A stretch of 64,000 bases of DNA from assembly GCA_033558025.1 (NCBI GenBank), contig JAUCEF010000007.1, forward strand, positions 186,001-250,000. Reading direction: 5' to 3'. The position numbers and the translations under genes were made by a program. Positions within the stretch are counted from its first letter, which is position 1, and every line of letters starts with the position of its first letter. A model generated the notes under the pieces. The model saw only the letters and a program-made list of their open reading frames with translations, was not told where the DNA came from and ran no database searches. Shown one piece after another: positions 1 to 10,859 of the stretch. The DNA comes from Phytophthora sp. 'mugwort' (lineage: Eukaryota > Oomycota > Peronosporomycetes > Peronosporales > Peronosporaceae).

Positions 1-290
1 CATCGCCAGTTGACTCTTGAAAAGAGCACCAGAGCTCTACAGTACTAATACTATAATGATTGTCACAAACATCATTGTTATCGAGAAGTTGTGCAATGTG
101 GGCCAAACCCCGTCTCATCACACACCGGAAAGGGGGAGACTTCAACCACGCCATATTTGTTTCTGAATCGCATTGCATTCCCGGCATGTGGCGTCGTCTC
201 GTAGGCTATAATACGGGTCGTAACTGTGGCATCGCCAGCGAGGAATTAAACTATACAAGTAGACAGCCGCTGTTTGTCGCAACGTAAGTA
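1..290. other. No gene recognised; left flank of the Tc1-like element
   Basis: I see no convincing coding frame, RNA gene or repeat here. The last two bases (289-290) are the TA that flanks the left inverted repeat of the Tc1-like element; before that insertion this sequence would have been continuous with the sequence starting at 8908. Confidence 0.5.
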
Positions 291-361
291 CAGCGGGTCC
301 GGTAATTCAGCATCCCCCCAGTTTATGTTCCACCAACTTCAACAGCCCAACAACTTGCAAG
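291..361 (+). repeat. Left terminal inverted repeat of the Tc1-like element
   Basis: This pairs with 8833-8905. The outer 20 bases are nearly identical, and the inner part shares GTTCCA, ACTTCAAC and TTGCAAG-type blocks with small gaps. Confidence 0.8.
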
Positions 362-639
362 ACGACCACTTTCGTTCTAGTCCATGCGCCTCAAGGCTAC
401 CGCTCTCTTTGTTATCAATATTCTACTGAAAGCTCGGTTAGCGTGCCTTCATTGGTAGACTAAGATTCCGCCAATCAACGCGAAGCCACGTCGATCGCCA
501 ATCATTTGTAGATTGGGTGTGGTGACCAGTGTCGTTATCAAACTCATTTTATATTTTGAAGCAATACCGCGTGGATCTAGACGGCAGTACTCTTACGATC
601 TGCACTGTCGCGTGGTCTCTTAGTGGAAGGAAGGGCTCG

Positions 640-1051
640 GCAGCCGTAAGATAAGCAGCCACCTAGATATTCCCCGAGACAGCGTCCGTTCTATCAAAGT
701 ATTTCAAGAAGCATGGGCACGCAGCCGTGCCTCGACGTAAGGGACGCCCTCGGCTGACCGACACCCGACTTGACCGACGCATCGTTCGTGAAGTCGAGCG
801 GAACCGTTTCGTGAGTGCGGCTTCCGTTGCTGCTCAAGTCTCTAAGGACATCAATAAGCCGGGCTCCAGCCAGGTTATCCGGGAACCGCATTCACGAAAC
901 GGGTCTGAATGGAAGATCGACGCGCAAAAAGCCGTTTCTTAGCCGAAGGCACCGCCAGCTTCGGTTAGCTTACGCTAAAAGGTTCAACAACATGCAGCCA
1001 AGCTGGTGGAGCCGGGTGCTTTTCACCGACGGGGATTCAGTCGAGCTCGAT
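640..1051 (+). pseudogene. Tc1-like transposase, N-terminal half (decayed)
   Basis: A helix-turn-helix start is readable from about 669 (IPRDSVRSIKVFQEA). It is followed by the GRPRLTD linker and RRIVREVERNRF region typical of Tc1, then RLAYAKRFNNMQPSWWSRVLFTDG, whose FTD carries the first catalytic Asp. The reading jumps between frames near 725 and 880. The frame reaches 1051 (VELD), where the gypsy LTR begins; it resumes at 8302 with GRVSVWRRPHEEF, the expected next part of a Tc1 transposase. Confidence 0.85.
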
Positions 1052-1250
1052 TGTGACAAGCCACTGTCACATGGGTGCCACCGCGAGTGCGCGGTGGCTA
1101 ATCAGAGCCCACTATAGATTTAATGGTTGGGACGGTCTCGAGTGTCGAGACCGTCTCGACAAACAAACCGAGTCAAATTTCCTACCAACTTCCCAACGCG
1201 CTAGTGTAAGCTAGTAACGGCCTCAAGCATGTTACGTCTGGTAGCACTTT
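1052..1250 (+). repeat. 5' LTR of gypsy element 1
   Basis: Starts TGTGACAAGCCACTGTC and matches 8102-8301 with only scattered differences. The exact right end is uncertain, because a primer-binding-like TGGTAGCACTT (1239-1249) lies at the border and also occurs, with one change, in the 3' LTR. Confidence 0.85.
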
Positions 1251-1368
1251 GTGATCCGTCCAACGACCAAGATGAACGGCACGTCGATGAACGACGAGTC
1301 CACCCTCGGAGGATCGACCGATCTCACTCGAGCATGCCAGCTTTCCTCATCTGTCGCTGTTCGAGTGG

Positions 1369-2243
1369 GTGGTACTGCACCGTCTCGCTCCAGTGTCTGG
1401 TGACAGCGTTATCAAGACATTGCTGACCGCCGGTACGGAACAACAACAACGCCTGACCGCCCAAGAGTTCATGGCGCGTGAGCTCGTTGATCTTCGTCAG
1501 CGTGCGACGACTCCCACGCTGACTAAGAACAAGACCGACATGGCGAAGCTCGATGTCTCCACGTACAGCGGCGAAGGCGAGGGTCGCCTTCACTTGAACC
1601 GCTGGTTCTGCGAGGTGGACATTGCAGTTGAAGCTCGGCGCTGTCTACCGAGCTCGCGCGAACGCGCTTTCTCCTGTCCAAGCTGGCGGGGAAGGCGAAG
1701 GAGTGGGCGCTCGGCAAGCTCGTTGCCGACACCTCCTGCTTCCCGAACATGGCGTTTATGAAGGCTGACCTGCGGCTCGCGTTCGAGCCGCCCCAAGACG
1801 AGAGCATCCAACGCTCGGCCTTCCTGTCTTTGAAGCAGGGACGCATGTCCATGCTCGAGTACATCCAGCCCGCAGGACACCTCGTGTCGTGCATCACAAC
1901 CCATCCCGTTGACATGGCGACGCAGGTCCATGTCTTCACCTCCGGCATGAACGCTGGCTACCAGTGTTTCTACCTGACCCGAAACGCTCCGACGACACTG
2001 GAAGAGGCCTTCGCGACTGCTCTACGCGAAGACTACAGTGTGACGGCGTCGCAAGTGTTCGACGTCTCTCGGACTCCGGCGCCCGAGCCAGAACCCATGG
2101 AGGTGGATGCGATTCAAGACTAAGGTGGACATCGGGCGTCGACGTCATCGACACGAGCAGCAACATCGTCATCGACGCGCAGTCCGCGCCCGATGCGATG
2201 CTTCCGCTGTGGTAAACCCGGACATCCCGCGGCAATGTGCCGC
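1369..2243 (+). pseudogene. gag of gypsy element 1
   Basis: Two frames carry the capsid-like protein: 1369-1650 (LDVSTYSGEGEGRLHLNRWF) and 1749-2123 (QGRMSMLEYIQPAGHLVS, ending PEPEPMEVDAIQD). A frameshift near 1650-1750 separates them. A zinc knuckle of the CX2CX4HX4C type (CFRCGKPGHPAAMC, 2199-2240) follows in a further frame. Gag packages the element RNA. Confidence 0.8.
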
Positions 2244-2464
2244 GGGCCGTCGCCCGTAATGGCGAACGTCACGACTGCGAAAGTCGTCGCCGCTCCAAGA
2301 AACGGCGACAATCAGTAGGGGCGGGGCGCCCTACTGGTCGTGGAAGGAGAGATGGTTCTTTGGTGGCAGAGCCCCCTCCTAGCCCTTCCGTGCTTCGTGC
2401 ACAACTATTTGCCACCACGTCCGGTGGCGACTCGAGACTGATTGTGCTCAGTCTCTATGTTTAG

Positions 2465-2871
2465 GCGCGAAGCGCCCGCTTCGTGCTCCGCTGGACTCGG
2501 GCGCGACGAACACCTTCGTTCGGGCCGAGAGTCTGTCGGTGTTACCGGCGGACACGAACATCCGTGAAGGTCGTGGTGACATGATCGTGAAGTACGCTGA
2601 CGGGAAGCCGCGGCGAACGCCGCGGCGCTCAATCACCTTCACGTACGAGTTCGACGGATTCCACAGTTCCAAAGAATCCTTGGTGATCGAGCTGAGCGGC
2701 TCCTGCGACTGCGTCTTCGGGATTCCGTGGCTAGCATGCCACCAGCCTGACATCGACTGGCTGACTGGCACAGTCCGTCCCAGAGACATCGACGTGAATG
2801 CAGTGCTGGCGTTCCTGCGGGGAACACCAAACCAGTGGCCGCATGTTGCGTCATGGACCCCGACTCCGTGA
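2465..2871 (+). pseudogene. Retroviral-type aspartic protease of gypsy element 1
   Basis: LDSGATNTFVRAES begins near 2490 and contains the DSGA active-site motif. It is followed by the conserved C-terminal part (CDCVFGIPWLACHQPDIDW). The frame ends in a stop near 2871. The enzyme would cut the Gag-Pol polyprotein. Confidence 0.75.
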
Positions 2872-3833
2872 CCCATTGTGCACGTGAAGTGGGCGATGGC
2901 CCTTCGTGTGCGCTATGCGAACACGCAACCTGCGCCGGTCCTGAGCAGGAGTCTCAGGACATGTCCGACGTGGTCGAGCATGAGTTCCAACGTCCCGATG
3001 AGCAGTGGCTCTCCCCTGAAGAAGAGCATGATGAGGTGGTTGAGCGTGGTCTCCCACACGCGGTCGAGCATGAGTTCCGGCGGGTGGTGGAGCAGGAGCT
3101 CCCTGGAGAAGTCGACGCGGCCGAACCATCGTCCCGCGTCTTGGTGCCGATGTTGAGTCCCGGCGCCCCAATTCTGCTGACATAATCGAGCATGGGCTCT
3201 CCTCGTCTGCCGTGGAAGACACTCCACAACCAGTTCGTCGTCACGGCCATCGTACCGCGACGACCTCGTGCACCGTCGGAGAATCCAATCGAGACTGAGT
3301 CCGAGGTGATCTCAGTCCTGTTGGGGATCAACGCGGACGGGCCTCCGCGTGCGTGCAAGGTCGAGGTTGATCGCCCTCCATGCGACGCCGCCGAGATCAC
3401 ACGGCTGCCTGGCCTCTCGTGGAAACATTTCCTTCGTGACCTGAGACCAAAGGCTTCTCGACTAGAAGTGTTACGGTACCCGGGCTATACGGCGTACCGG
3501 CCCGCCGAGTTCGGCAGGACTGGTTTCTTCGCGCTTGGCGAGACGTGCCAGTCGCCGGGCCGACCTAGTTCTCTTGGCGCTACCAGTCAACACTCTACAA
3601 GCTATGCGTCTCGGGAGCCAACGGTCACCATAATTCAGCCGTGCAGGGACTTACCGGATAGTGTACACTTGGCTGAAGAGGGGCGAGATCTAGGAAGGGC
3701 TCTTCGTGACCGAAGACGCTGCGTCCATAGCAGCCGTCGAGACCCGCGCTTCGGACCTAACTTCTGACACTCGTACACGTCCGAAAGGAGCCGAGCCAAT
3801 GAACACTCGTGCGGCGCGATACGCTGCTCAGTC

Positions 3834-4565
3834 GTGTCGGCTCTCGAGGCCACTGGCAACCCAGTCGCTCCTATCGTACGAGAGTTCATCGAGATCTTCC
3901 CGGACAAGGTCCCAGAGGTCCTTCCGCCTGATCGTGGAGTCCGGCACGAGAACGACCTCGTGCCCGGCGCGAAGTACTGCGTGACGCGACAGTGGCCGCT
4001 TTCCCGTGATCAAGTTGAAGCGATCGACGCCTTCTTCGAGGGTCGCCGGCAAGCCGACCACGTCCGTGAGAGTCTGTCCACGCATTCCAGCCCGACGTTC
4101 TGCGTGACGAAAGCAACCGGCGGATGGCGGATCGTCCACGCCTTCAACAAGCTCAACACGACGCCACCACCCAGCGCAGACGCCGATGCCGAGGAAGGAC
4201 ACCGCGCTCGACACCATGTTCGTCAGCACCAAGTTCAGCACCATTGACTTGATAGATGGCTTCTACCAGATCTTGATGCGCAAAGCTGACGTGCCGTTGA
4301 CTGCCGTCAGCATGCCAAGTGGAATGCTTTGGGAATGGCTCGTGATGCTGCAGGGGCTCAAGATCACCCCTGCCACCTTCAATCGCATGGGTGTCGAACT
4401 TGCTCCAACCGTTCCAACTTTGCGCCCAGCTACTTCGACGACATCTTCATTCACAGTCGTGCCGCGGGCGGCATGACGGACGTCGAGATGCACCTTCAAC
4501 ACCTGCGGCAGGTGTTCGAAGTGATGAGAGAACAAGCTGTACGCCAACTTGAAAAAGAAGTGCAT
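3834..4565 (+). pseudogene. Reverse transcriptase of gypsy element 1
   Basis: The RT start is readable (FPDKVPEVLPPDRGVRHENDL, then the SSPTFCVTKATGGWRIVHAFNKLN fingers region). After a frame change come FSTIDLIDGFYQILMRKADVP and the catalytic YFDD at 4431-4442 in yet another frame. At least three frameshifts separate the parts, so no complete polymerase can be made. Confidence 0.85.
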
Positions 4566-4852
4566 CTTCTGCGCTCCCGAGATCCCAGTGCTCGGGAGCT
4601 ACGTCAGCACGGACACCTTCCGTGCTGACCCGGAGAATATTGAAGCCATCTGCGCTTGGCCCGCGTCTCGGGATCAGAAGCAGCTCCTGCAGTGGCTGGG
4701 TCTCGCGACTTACCTCCAACACTACTCGAAGAACTTCGCATCGACATCCGTCCGTTGTCGCAGCTTCTCAAGGCAGACACCGCGTGGTCGTGGCGTCCTG
4801 AGCACCAAACGGCATTCGACGCGGTGAAGACGAGTTTATCCACAGCGCCGTC

Positions 4853-5254
4853 TTGAGGCTGCCCCACGACTTGAAAGCCTTCCACGTGGTGTGCGACGCG
4901 AGCGATTTCGCGGTTGGTTGCGCCCTTATGCAGTTCGACGATGAGGGACGCGAACGCGTGGTGAGGTACCAGCCGCGTCAGTTGAAACTGGTGGAACGGA
5001 ACTACCCCGTACACGACAAGGAGTTGCTGGCCATGCGCTACGCACTCATCAAGTTTCGTGTGTACCTCCTGGGTGAACAGACCTTCGCTGTTTACACGGA
5101 TCATACGTCACTTCGGACGGCGACGAAGAGCCCTCACTTGTCCCAGCGCATGGCACGCTGGCTCCCCCTATTCGCCGAGTACAAATTCGTCCTGCACTAC
5201 AAGCCAGGCAAGACGAACATCCTCGCCGACGCGCTTTTGCGTCGGCCAGACTAA
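4853..5254 (+). pseudogene. RNase H of gypsy element 1
   Basis: This is a continuous 133-residue frame with the expected gypsy RNase H blocks: VVCDASDFAVGCAL, NYPVHDKELLAMRYAL, YTDHTSLRT and KPGKTNILADAL. It ends in a stop at the RNase H-integrase linker. The three core acidic residues (D, E, D) are present in this fragment. Confidence 0.85.
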
Positions 5255-5447
5255 TGGGGATGCCATGCAGTCGGTGACGAGGATGACGACGAGTGTGCTA
5301 TGTGCATCGCTGAAGGAGTGGCTGCAGTAGAAGTCGCAGTGACTACTCCGCTCCGCAACTTGATATCGGCAGCGTACGAGTCGGACACGGCGTGGTCGAG
5401 ATGATCAAGTACCTTGGAGACCCGTCCACCCCCGGGCGCGACGCCGG

Positions 5448-6289
5448 TTGTCCGCGCGGAGCCGTGCCCGCATCGATCGGTATGGACTAGAAGGGAATCT
5501 GCTAACGTACTGCGTCGATCCCGCGGACCCACCGCGCATTATGGTCCCGCTGCACGACGATCTTAGGGCTCGGCTGATTCACGTATTTCACGACGCTCCC
5601 AGCGGCGGCCAACTTGGACGCGAGAAGACATTCGCGTCGCTTTCACGAGATTGCTACTAGCGCACATGTACAAGTGGGTGCGGAAGTGGGTACGCTCCTG
5701 CGAAGCGTGCCAGCGCGTCAAGCCGTCGCAGTCGAAGCAGGCCCCGCTTCGGCCCCTCCCAGTTGCAGCGGACCCGTGGTCCTCCGTGAGTATGGACTTT
5801 ATCTTTGGGCTGCCTCGCGATGCTCATGGCCGCACTGGCATTCTCGTCTTCGTTGATCGATTTAGCAAGATGCTTCATCTCGCTCCGGTTGCCGCCACAA
5901 TCACCGCGGCGCAGTCCGCGGCGATATTCCTCGACATCGTCTACAGGCATCATGGCTTGCCAACCTCGATCATCTCCGATCGAGATCCCCGCTTCACCGC
6001 TGCCTTCTGGACCAAACTCTTCAAGCTGGTGGGGACGCGGTTGAAGACGTCCACCGCGTCACATCCAGAGACGGATGGCCAGACCGAACGCGCGGGCAGA
6101 GTTGTCGAGGACGTGCTGAGAAGCTTCGCCACGTCGTTCAAGTCGTGGAGCTCGTTCCTGCCCATGGTTGAGTTCGCCCTCAACAATGCAGTACACGCGT
6201 CGACCGGACTCACCCATTTTACGTCAACTAGGTCGACATCCCCGTGTTCCAGCGATCCTTGGAATCGAGCGCCAAGCAGACGCCGATAA
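5448..6289 (+). pseudogene. Integrase of gypsy element 1
   Basis: The zinc-binding HHCC region spans two frames (HVFHDAPSGGQLGREKT, then CEACQRVKPSQ). The catalytic core is in one frame with its D, D and E: SMDFIFGLPRD, ISDRDPRF and HPETDGQTERAG. The frame then breaks at a stop after the HASTGL motif, near 6230. The core itself looks less damaged than the rest of the element. Confidence 0.85.
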
Positions 6290-7495
6290 CGAGAACACGG
6301 ATCCCACCGCGTTACCCGACTCGGCGAATCTGCCCAATGACCAAGTGGCCAGCGGCGCTGAGACCGCTGACGGCATTACCTCCACCTTGCTCAATGGAGT
6401 CCCAACTCGGCATGGAGCCCGAGACGCAGCTCAAGGAATGCGTACGCGTGCCGCCACGAGGGAGGCATCAGCGGGAGAGATCACGACTCCGGCTCGCAAA
6501 TCACGTCTGAGTGTCTCCACGAGGGCGGCACCATCAGACCTTGCTGCTTGGACAAGTCGGACGCTGATCAGCCCACGCGGCAGCTTTGCCCGCGCCGCCT
6601 CCAGCGAACTTCGACCCCAATCCAGAACGACGGCCGCGTGACGCTGCGGCTGTCAATGAGTTTTTGCAGCGGCGCCAGAGTGTGGTACGCTACGTTCGCG
6701 ATGCTATTGCGGGCGGCGGCAGTCGCCCGCCAGAAGGAGAATGCTGATCGACGCGGCCGCAGGCCCATGGAGAAGTTTGCCGTATGCGAACGCGTCTTGC
6801 TGTCCACGACCGGCATTCAACCCACTTTGGTGACCAATTTGGGCGCGAGCTTGTTCGCGCCCTGATATATTGGACCATTCAAAGTGCTGAAGGTATTGGG
6901 TGACGCCTACACACTACAGCTACCTACGGCGCTACGATTACAACCTACCTTCTACGTCGGCCGGCTGCGGCGATACCACCCTGCGATTATCCCCAACGAC
7001 GCTAGCAGTCACCAGCGTCCCATCCACGACCCTGCAGCGGCGCTGACGCAGCGGCTCCTGGTGACGCAGCCCGAGATGCAGCTCTTGGTTCGCATGCTCC
7101 AACACTTCCAGACGGCGAACAAGGCGGTCGAGACGCTGCACGACCGCAGCGTCCTTTCCAGTAGTCGCGTTGCTCCGTTTGAGCGCGATGGTCCTGCGTC
7201 TCTTGTCGACGGTGCGGGTAACGTTCGGCATATTGTGGAGGCAATCCTGCAGAACAAGGATGCTCGTGCTGCCCCACGAATGGGTCGCGATGCTCGTCAC
7301 CGCGACGGCGCAGTCCCGTCACATCGTCAGTACCTCATACATTGGCTGGGGCCAATGCCGGATAGCTGGGAGCCACGCGCGGTCCTTATCGCGGACGTTC
7401 CGGACTGCGTAACGGCGTACGAGGCAAGCCTCGTACCGGACCCGGCTCCTCCAAGCGGCGCGCCGCGCTTAGCTCCACACAACTCGGCTTCATAG
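6290..7495 (+). pseudogene. Integrase C-terminus and chromodomain-like tail of gypsy element 1
   Basis: The tail passes through several frames. QRRQSVVRYVRDAI-type sequence lies near 6670, RGRRPMEKFAVCERVLLS near 6750, and the GPFKVLKVLGDAYTLQLP beta-barrel block from about 6870. A chromodomain-like end (QYLIHWLGPMPDSWEPRAVL) lies near 7330-7390. Chromodomains can steer integration toward particular chromatin. The final stop is at 7493-7495. Confidence 0.75.
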
Positions 7496-7499
7496 CAAC

Positions 7500-8101
7500 C
7501 GACCACAGTCCGCTCGGTCTCGGAGAGAGACGTCTCGTCGGTGATCCTTAGCCAGTCTGCATCGCTAAGTCGCGGCACTTTGTAGCCGCGACAAGATCCA
7601 CACCCCGTGCGATAACGGACGAAAGAACAAACGCGATCAGCTTCCCAAGACGCATCGCAGACGCTTCTCGCCAGTACGCGGACCGACAGCCGCGCGGGAG
7701 TCTCCTCACGCGATTCGAGCTTCTGGAAGGACGCGGCAGCGCCCTCCGTGTTCCACCGCTCGACGAAGGCAGTCCAGGAGCGGTCCAGGGACCTGATGGT
7801 CACGGCACCTGTCGCTGTGATGGGCTTGCTCCGAGTCGCTCTCCAGCTCTCGAACAGCCTGCGCATCTCGCCGTCTCCCCGACAGTCTTCGATGGCGATG
7901 CAGTCATACAGCGCCCACTGCTCCAGCGTCTCCTCGTACGGCTGCGCTCCGTCGGCGCGGCGTTCCCGCGTCCATGCTGCTGCTGTCTTGTCCTGCGTCT
8001 CCGCCGATCCGAATGTGAACTGCCACAAGTCCAAGCCGCGCGTTCCCAGATTCTTTCTAGATTTTAGATATTTGCATGTTCCAACCTTGAGTAGGGGGTG
8101 G
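7500..8101 (-). other. Antisense open frame between the chromodomain and 3' LTR of element 1
   Basis: A minus-strand frame without stops runs from the 3' LTR down to about 7327, overlapping the chromodomain on the other strand. Its non-overlapping part (7500-8101) reads like protein rather than noise: it has spaced Trp and acidic/basic alternation (SLDRSWTAFVERWNTEG, EMRRLFESWRATRSKP). I cannot name a family. No clear ATG is visible at its upstream end. It could be an antisense gene of the element or a chance open frame in GC-rich DNA. Confidence 0.4.
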
Positions 8102-8301
8102 TGTGACAGGCCACTGTCAGATGGGTGCCACCGCGAGTGCGCGGTGACCAATCAGAGCCCACTATAGATTTAATGATTGGGGCGGTTTCGAGTGTTGAGA
8201 CCGTCTCGACAAACAAACCGAGTCAAATTTCCTACCAACTTCCCAACGCGCTAGTGTAAGCTAGTAACGGCCTCAAGCCTGTTACGTCTGGTAGCCCTTC
8301 A
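8102..8301 (+). repeat. 3' LTR of gypsy element 1
   Basis: Starts TGTGACAGGCCACTGTC and ends GTAGCCCTTCA. It matches the 5' LTR with roughly ten substitutions over 200 bp, so the insertion is not very recent. Confidence 0.85.
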
Positions 8302-8802
8302 GGTCGGGTGTCGGTATGGCGACGCCCACATGAGGAATTCGACTCTCGCTGCATTGTACCGACGTACAAGTCGAGCGGAAAGTCTCTCATGGTGTGGAGT
8401 TCTATCACAGCAGAAGGCGTTGGGACATTGCACTTCTGTGAAGATTCGGTGACGGGGACTATTATAGACGTTTGCTGCGCAGGGAAATCCCAATTACGAA
8501 AGCCTTTCTAGGTCTGTCCGGAGAAACATTGTTTGTTCCCGACAATGCACTTGTTCACTCTGCTAGGTTAACTGCTGGTAGCTTACGGGACATGGCAGCT
8601 GATCGCTTTGGGCCATCCTCCGCAAACTTGTGGTTCATTGCGTTTGCACAAGAATCCAGCGACGACCATGGCGGATCTCAAGACTAAGTTGATTGACATA
8701 TGGACTGGTATAGATGACGAGGTAGTGAAACGTTGTGTTCTTTCGATGCCTAAAAGACTAAAAGCGGTACTAGACAGCAAGGGGGGCCTTTTCAAGTACT
8801 GA
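8302..8802 (+). pseudogene. Tc1-like transposase, C-terminal half (decayed)
   Basis: GRVSVWRRPHEEF resumes the transposase exactly where the LTR ends, followed by GKSLMVWSSITAEGVG and the second catalytic region (VPDNALVHSARL, normally QDNAPCH). The third catalytic block, normally like PPSSPDLNPIE, is reduced to FGPSSANLW and lacks its acidic residue. The tail NPATTMADLKTKLIDIW ends at a stop at 8800-8802, the normal Tc1 C-terminus. Confidence 0.85.
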
Positions 8803-8832
8803 TGCAAAAAAGCTAACTCCAAAAATATACTG

Positions 8833-8905
8833 CTTGCATTTGGGAGTTGAAGTATATGGAACAAAAGCGGGGGGGGGGGGGGGGGGCTGAATTACCGGAC
8901 CGCGG
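8833..8905 (-). repeat. Right terminal inverted repeat of the Tc1-like element
   Basis: Reverse complement partner of 291-361. An 18-base run of G (8869-8886) sits inside it where the left copy has only six C, so the run has expanded or is an assembly feature. Confidence 0.8.
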
Positions 8906-8921
8906 TAGGTTGCGCGCGATG

Positions 8922-9334
8922 TGTAACTAGGTACGTCTGATTGGTTGTTAATCAAGTTACGTTAACCACGCGCGAGTAACGTTAGTGCTAAAACGACAGA
9001 AGGGCGCCAGGTCAGTAAGCAAGAACCCAGCCTCAGAGAGAGCAGCCGCCACCAGCAGTGGAGAGCCGCCACCCGGAACGCAGAGCGGAGCCGCCACCAG
9101 CCCAACAGATTGGCAAGAGACTAAGGCAACGAAGAGCTGACGACGGATATCATATATCTGGTGGCGGCTATCACAGACCACAGATCTGGCACCGGATATC
9201 ACAGATGAAGCGTTCTAAGAACACGTAAACAGATTCTCTCTCTCTCCTTACATTTAATTCATTCTCCATTTCGCATCCCAACGCCCTTTCGACAAGAACC
9301 CCTGCTAACTCACCACACCACCGCTGGAGTGTCA
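8922..9334 (+). repeat. Probable 5' LTR of gypsy element 2
   Basis: The right end is supported by a second partial copy at 29197-29346, which also ends at GTGTCA. The left end is a guess at a TG (8922); no other full copy is present to fix it. The segment contains a CT-rich stretch (9233-9245). Confidence 0.5.
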
Positions 9335-9411
9335 TTCTGATCAGATTGAACACACTGCAACACCACACTCAACACGTGTGAATACCGTACGAGGGATCCG
9401 ACTCATCGCCC

Positions 9412-10300
9412 ATGGGACGCAAGTACGAAGACGACTACGTGGCATACAAACTAGTCACTACCCCAGCAACTATCGACGTGCCCGGGGAGACTGCAAAACG
9501 CAAGGTCAGGAAGTTCCACAGTGGCAACGCACGCAACTGGCTCCGATGGTGTGGACAGTTCCGAACCCTAGCGAGAAAGAAAAATTGGACGGACAAGCAG
9601 AAGGCTCATAATCTCGTCGCGGGCATCGACGGCGACCTCGAGACAGAAGTGGAACTGGCAGCCCGCCAAGCGGTTACAGAAGGCCAGAGCTTCGAACAGT
9701 TCTTCATTACAATGGGACGCCTGTCAGTGCCCCCAGACTTCAGTGAAGACTTAGACCACGAGCTGTGGACCATGACGAAAAAAACGAGACGAGACAGTGC
9801 TCAAGTTTTCATACCGGCTCCGAGACAACCTACGCATGTTTGCGGAACTGCCGGAAAACGCCGAAGAGCTGCCAAAGTTGCAACAGTGCCACTTCTTTAA
9901 GCGGGCGGCAGGCCGCGTGCCTGGCAAGACAAACTAGCAGCCGCAGCGTCAGCTACGATAAATTGAACGACCTACTTCTCTACTCCCCCCGCATCGAGAA
10001 AGCAGAACAACGTGGGTTGACACATGGACAAACTCAGCGACACAGTACCTCGGGGAGCAGCCGCGAGTCGCGCAAGGAATGGTCCGAACAGCAGAACCGT
10101 GAAGACACGAAGAAATACAGCAACGTCAACCGACAGCCGAAGCAGGAATAGTGGTACAGCTATCGCAAGACGGGCTCACACACCACAGTCGACTGCAACG
10201 CAATTAAAAACAAAAAGGAAGAAGAACATAAAGTGTGGAAGTCAAGCCGAAGAAGCCACACTACCCGCGCATCTACAGAGAGTCAGAGTCAGGCTCTGAC
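9412..10300 (+). pseudogene. gag of gypsy element 2
   Basis: The ATG at 9412 opens a 162-residue frame (MGRKYEDDYVAYKL, then FHSGNARNWLRWCGQFRTLARKKNW and EGQSFEQFF), which reads as a capsid-type Gag. A frameshift near 9780 moves the continuation into a neighbouring frame, which is rich in Ser, Arg and Thr up to about 10300. I do not see a clear zinc knuckle. Confidence 0.65.
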
Positions 10301-10538
10301 CGGAACGCCAACTTATCTAGCGACGACGAAGAGATGAAGTTCGTCGGCCTCATTGAAAAGAAAGAGCGACCGACTAGTGCGCCATTGCGCATAAACGAGA
10401 ACGGCAGAAGTTCGAGGCGTTACTTGACAGTGTTGCCTCCAAGAGCATCATGAACAACGATACCCTCTAACCAACATACAGTCGGGGGGGGGAAGGGGGG
10501 GTAAGTTCATCCCCGCCTCACCGACCGCCTTCGACACC

Positions 10539-10752
10539 ATGAGTGGTATGGTCACGTCCAGCGGCTCAACAATGGCAAAGTTCACGTTCCCGAACCTCCT
10601 GAAACCAGACACCGTCATCACGCAGCGCTTCGAGGTGATCGACGACTGTAAGGACGCTATGGTCTTAGACGGAGACCTCATGAACGAATTCAGTCTCATC
10701 CTGGACTTTAAGGAAAAAGTGCTCCAGTGGGAAGACTGCCGTATCCAGCTTA
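10539..10752 (+). pseudogene. Protease C-terminal region of gypsy element 2
   Basis: The block KPDTVITQRFEVIDDCKDAM followed by LDGDLMNEFSLILDFKEK and QWEDCRIQLN matches the second half of gypsy aspartic proteases, just before RT. The active-site DSG half should lie upstream of 10500, but the frame is broken there around G-rich runs at 10484-10502, so I cannot see it. Confidence 0.6.
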
Positions 10753-10859
10753 ACATCGTTCAAAGGACCGCCAGCTCCAACGCCGACAACTGTGACGACT
10801 ATGAGTACCCAGACGAATCGAAAGAAGCGTCGGACAACGCAGTAGAACCTGAGCATCTC

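Larger units (their letters stand above)
1052..8301 (+). mobile_element. Ty3/gypsy retrotransposon (element 1), degenerate
   Basis: About 200-bp LTRs flank gag, protease, RT, RNase H, integrase and a chromodomain-like C-terminus in the normal gypsy order, all on the plus strand and broken by frameshifts and stops. It sits inside the Tc1-like transposase. No clear 5-bp target duplication is visible (TCGAT before, GGTCG after). An antisense open frame lies between the chromodomain and the 3' LTR. Confidence 0.9.
291..8905 (+). mobile_element. Tc1-like DNA transposon interrupted by a gypsy retrotransposon
   Basis: Both ends carry matching inverted repeats. The left starts CAGCGGGTCCGGTAATTCAGC and the right, read on the opposite strand, starts CCGCGGTCCGGTAATTCAGC. 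Each end is bordered by TA (289-290 and 8906-8907), the usual Tc1/mariner target duplication. The transposase is in two pieces (about 640-1051 and 8302-8802) that join in one reading frame once the gypsy element is removed. Without that insertion the element would be about 1.37 kb, normal for Tc1. The transposase has stops, frameshifts and a damaged third catalytic region, so it is dead. Confidence 0.85.
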
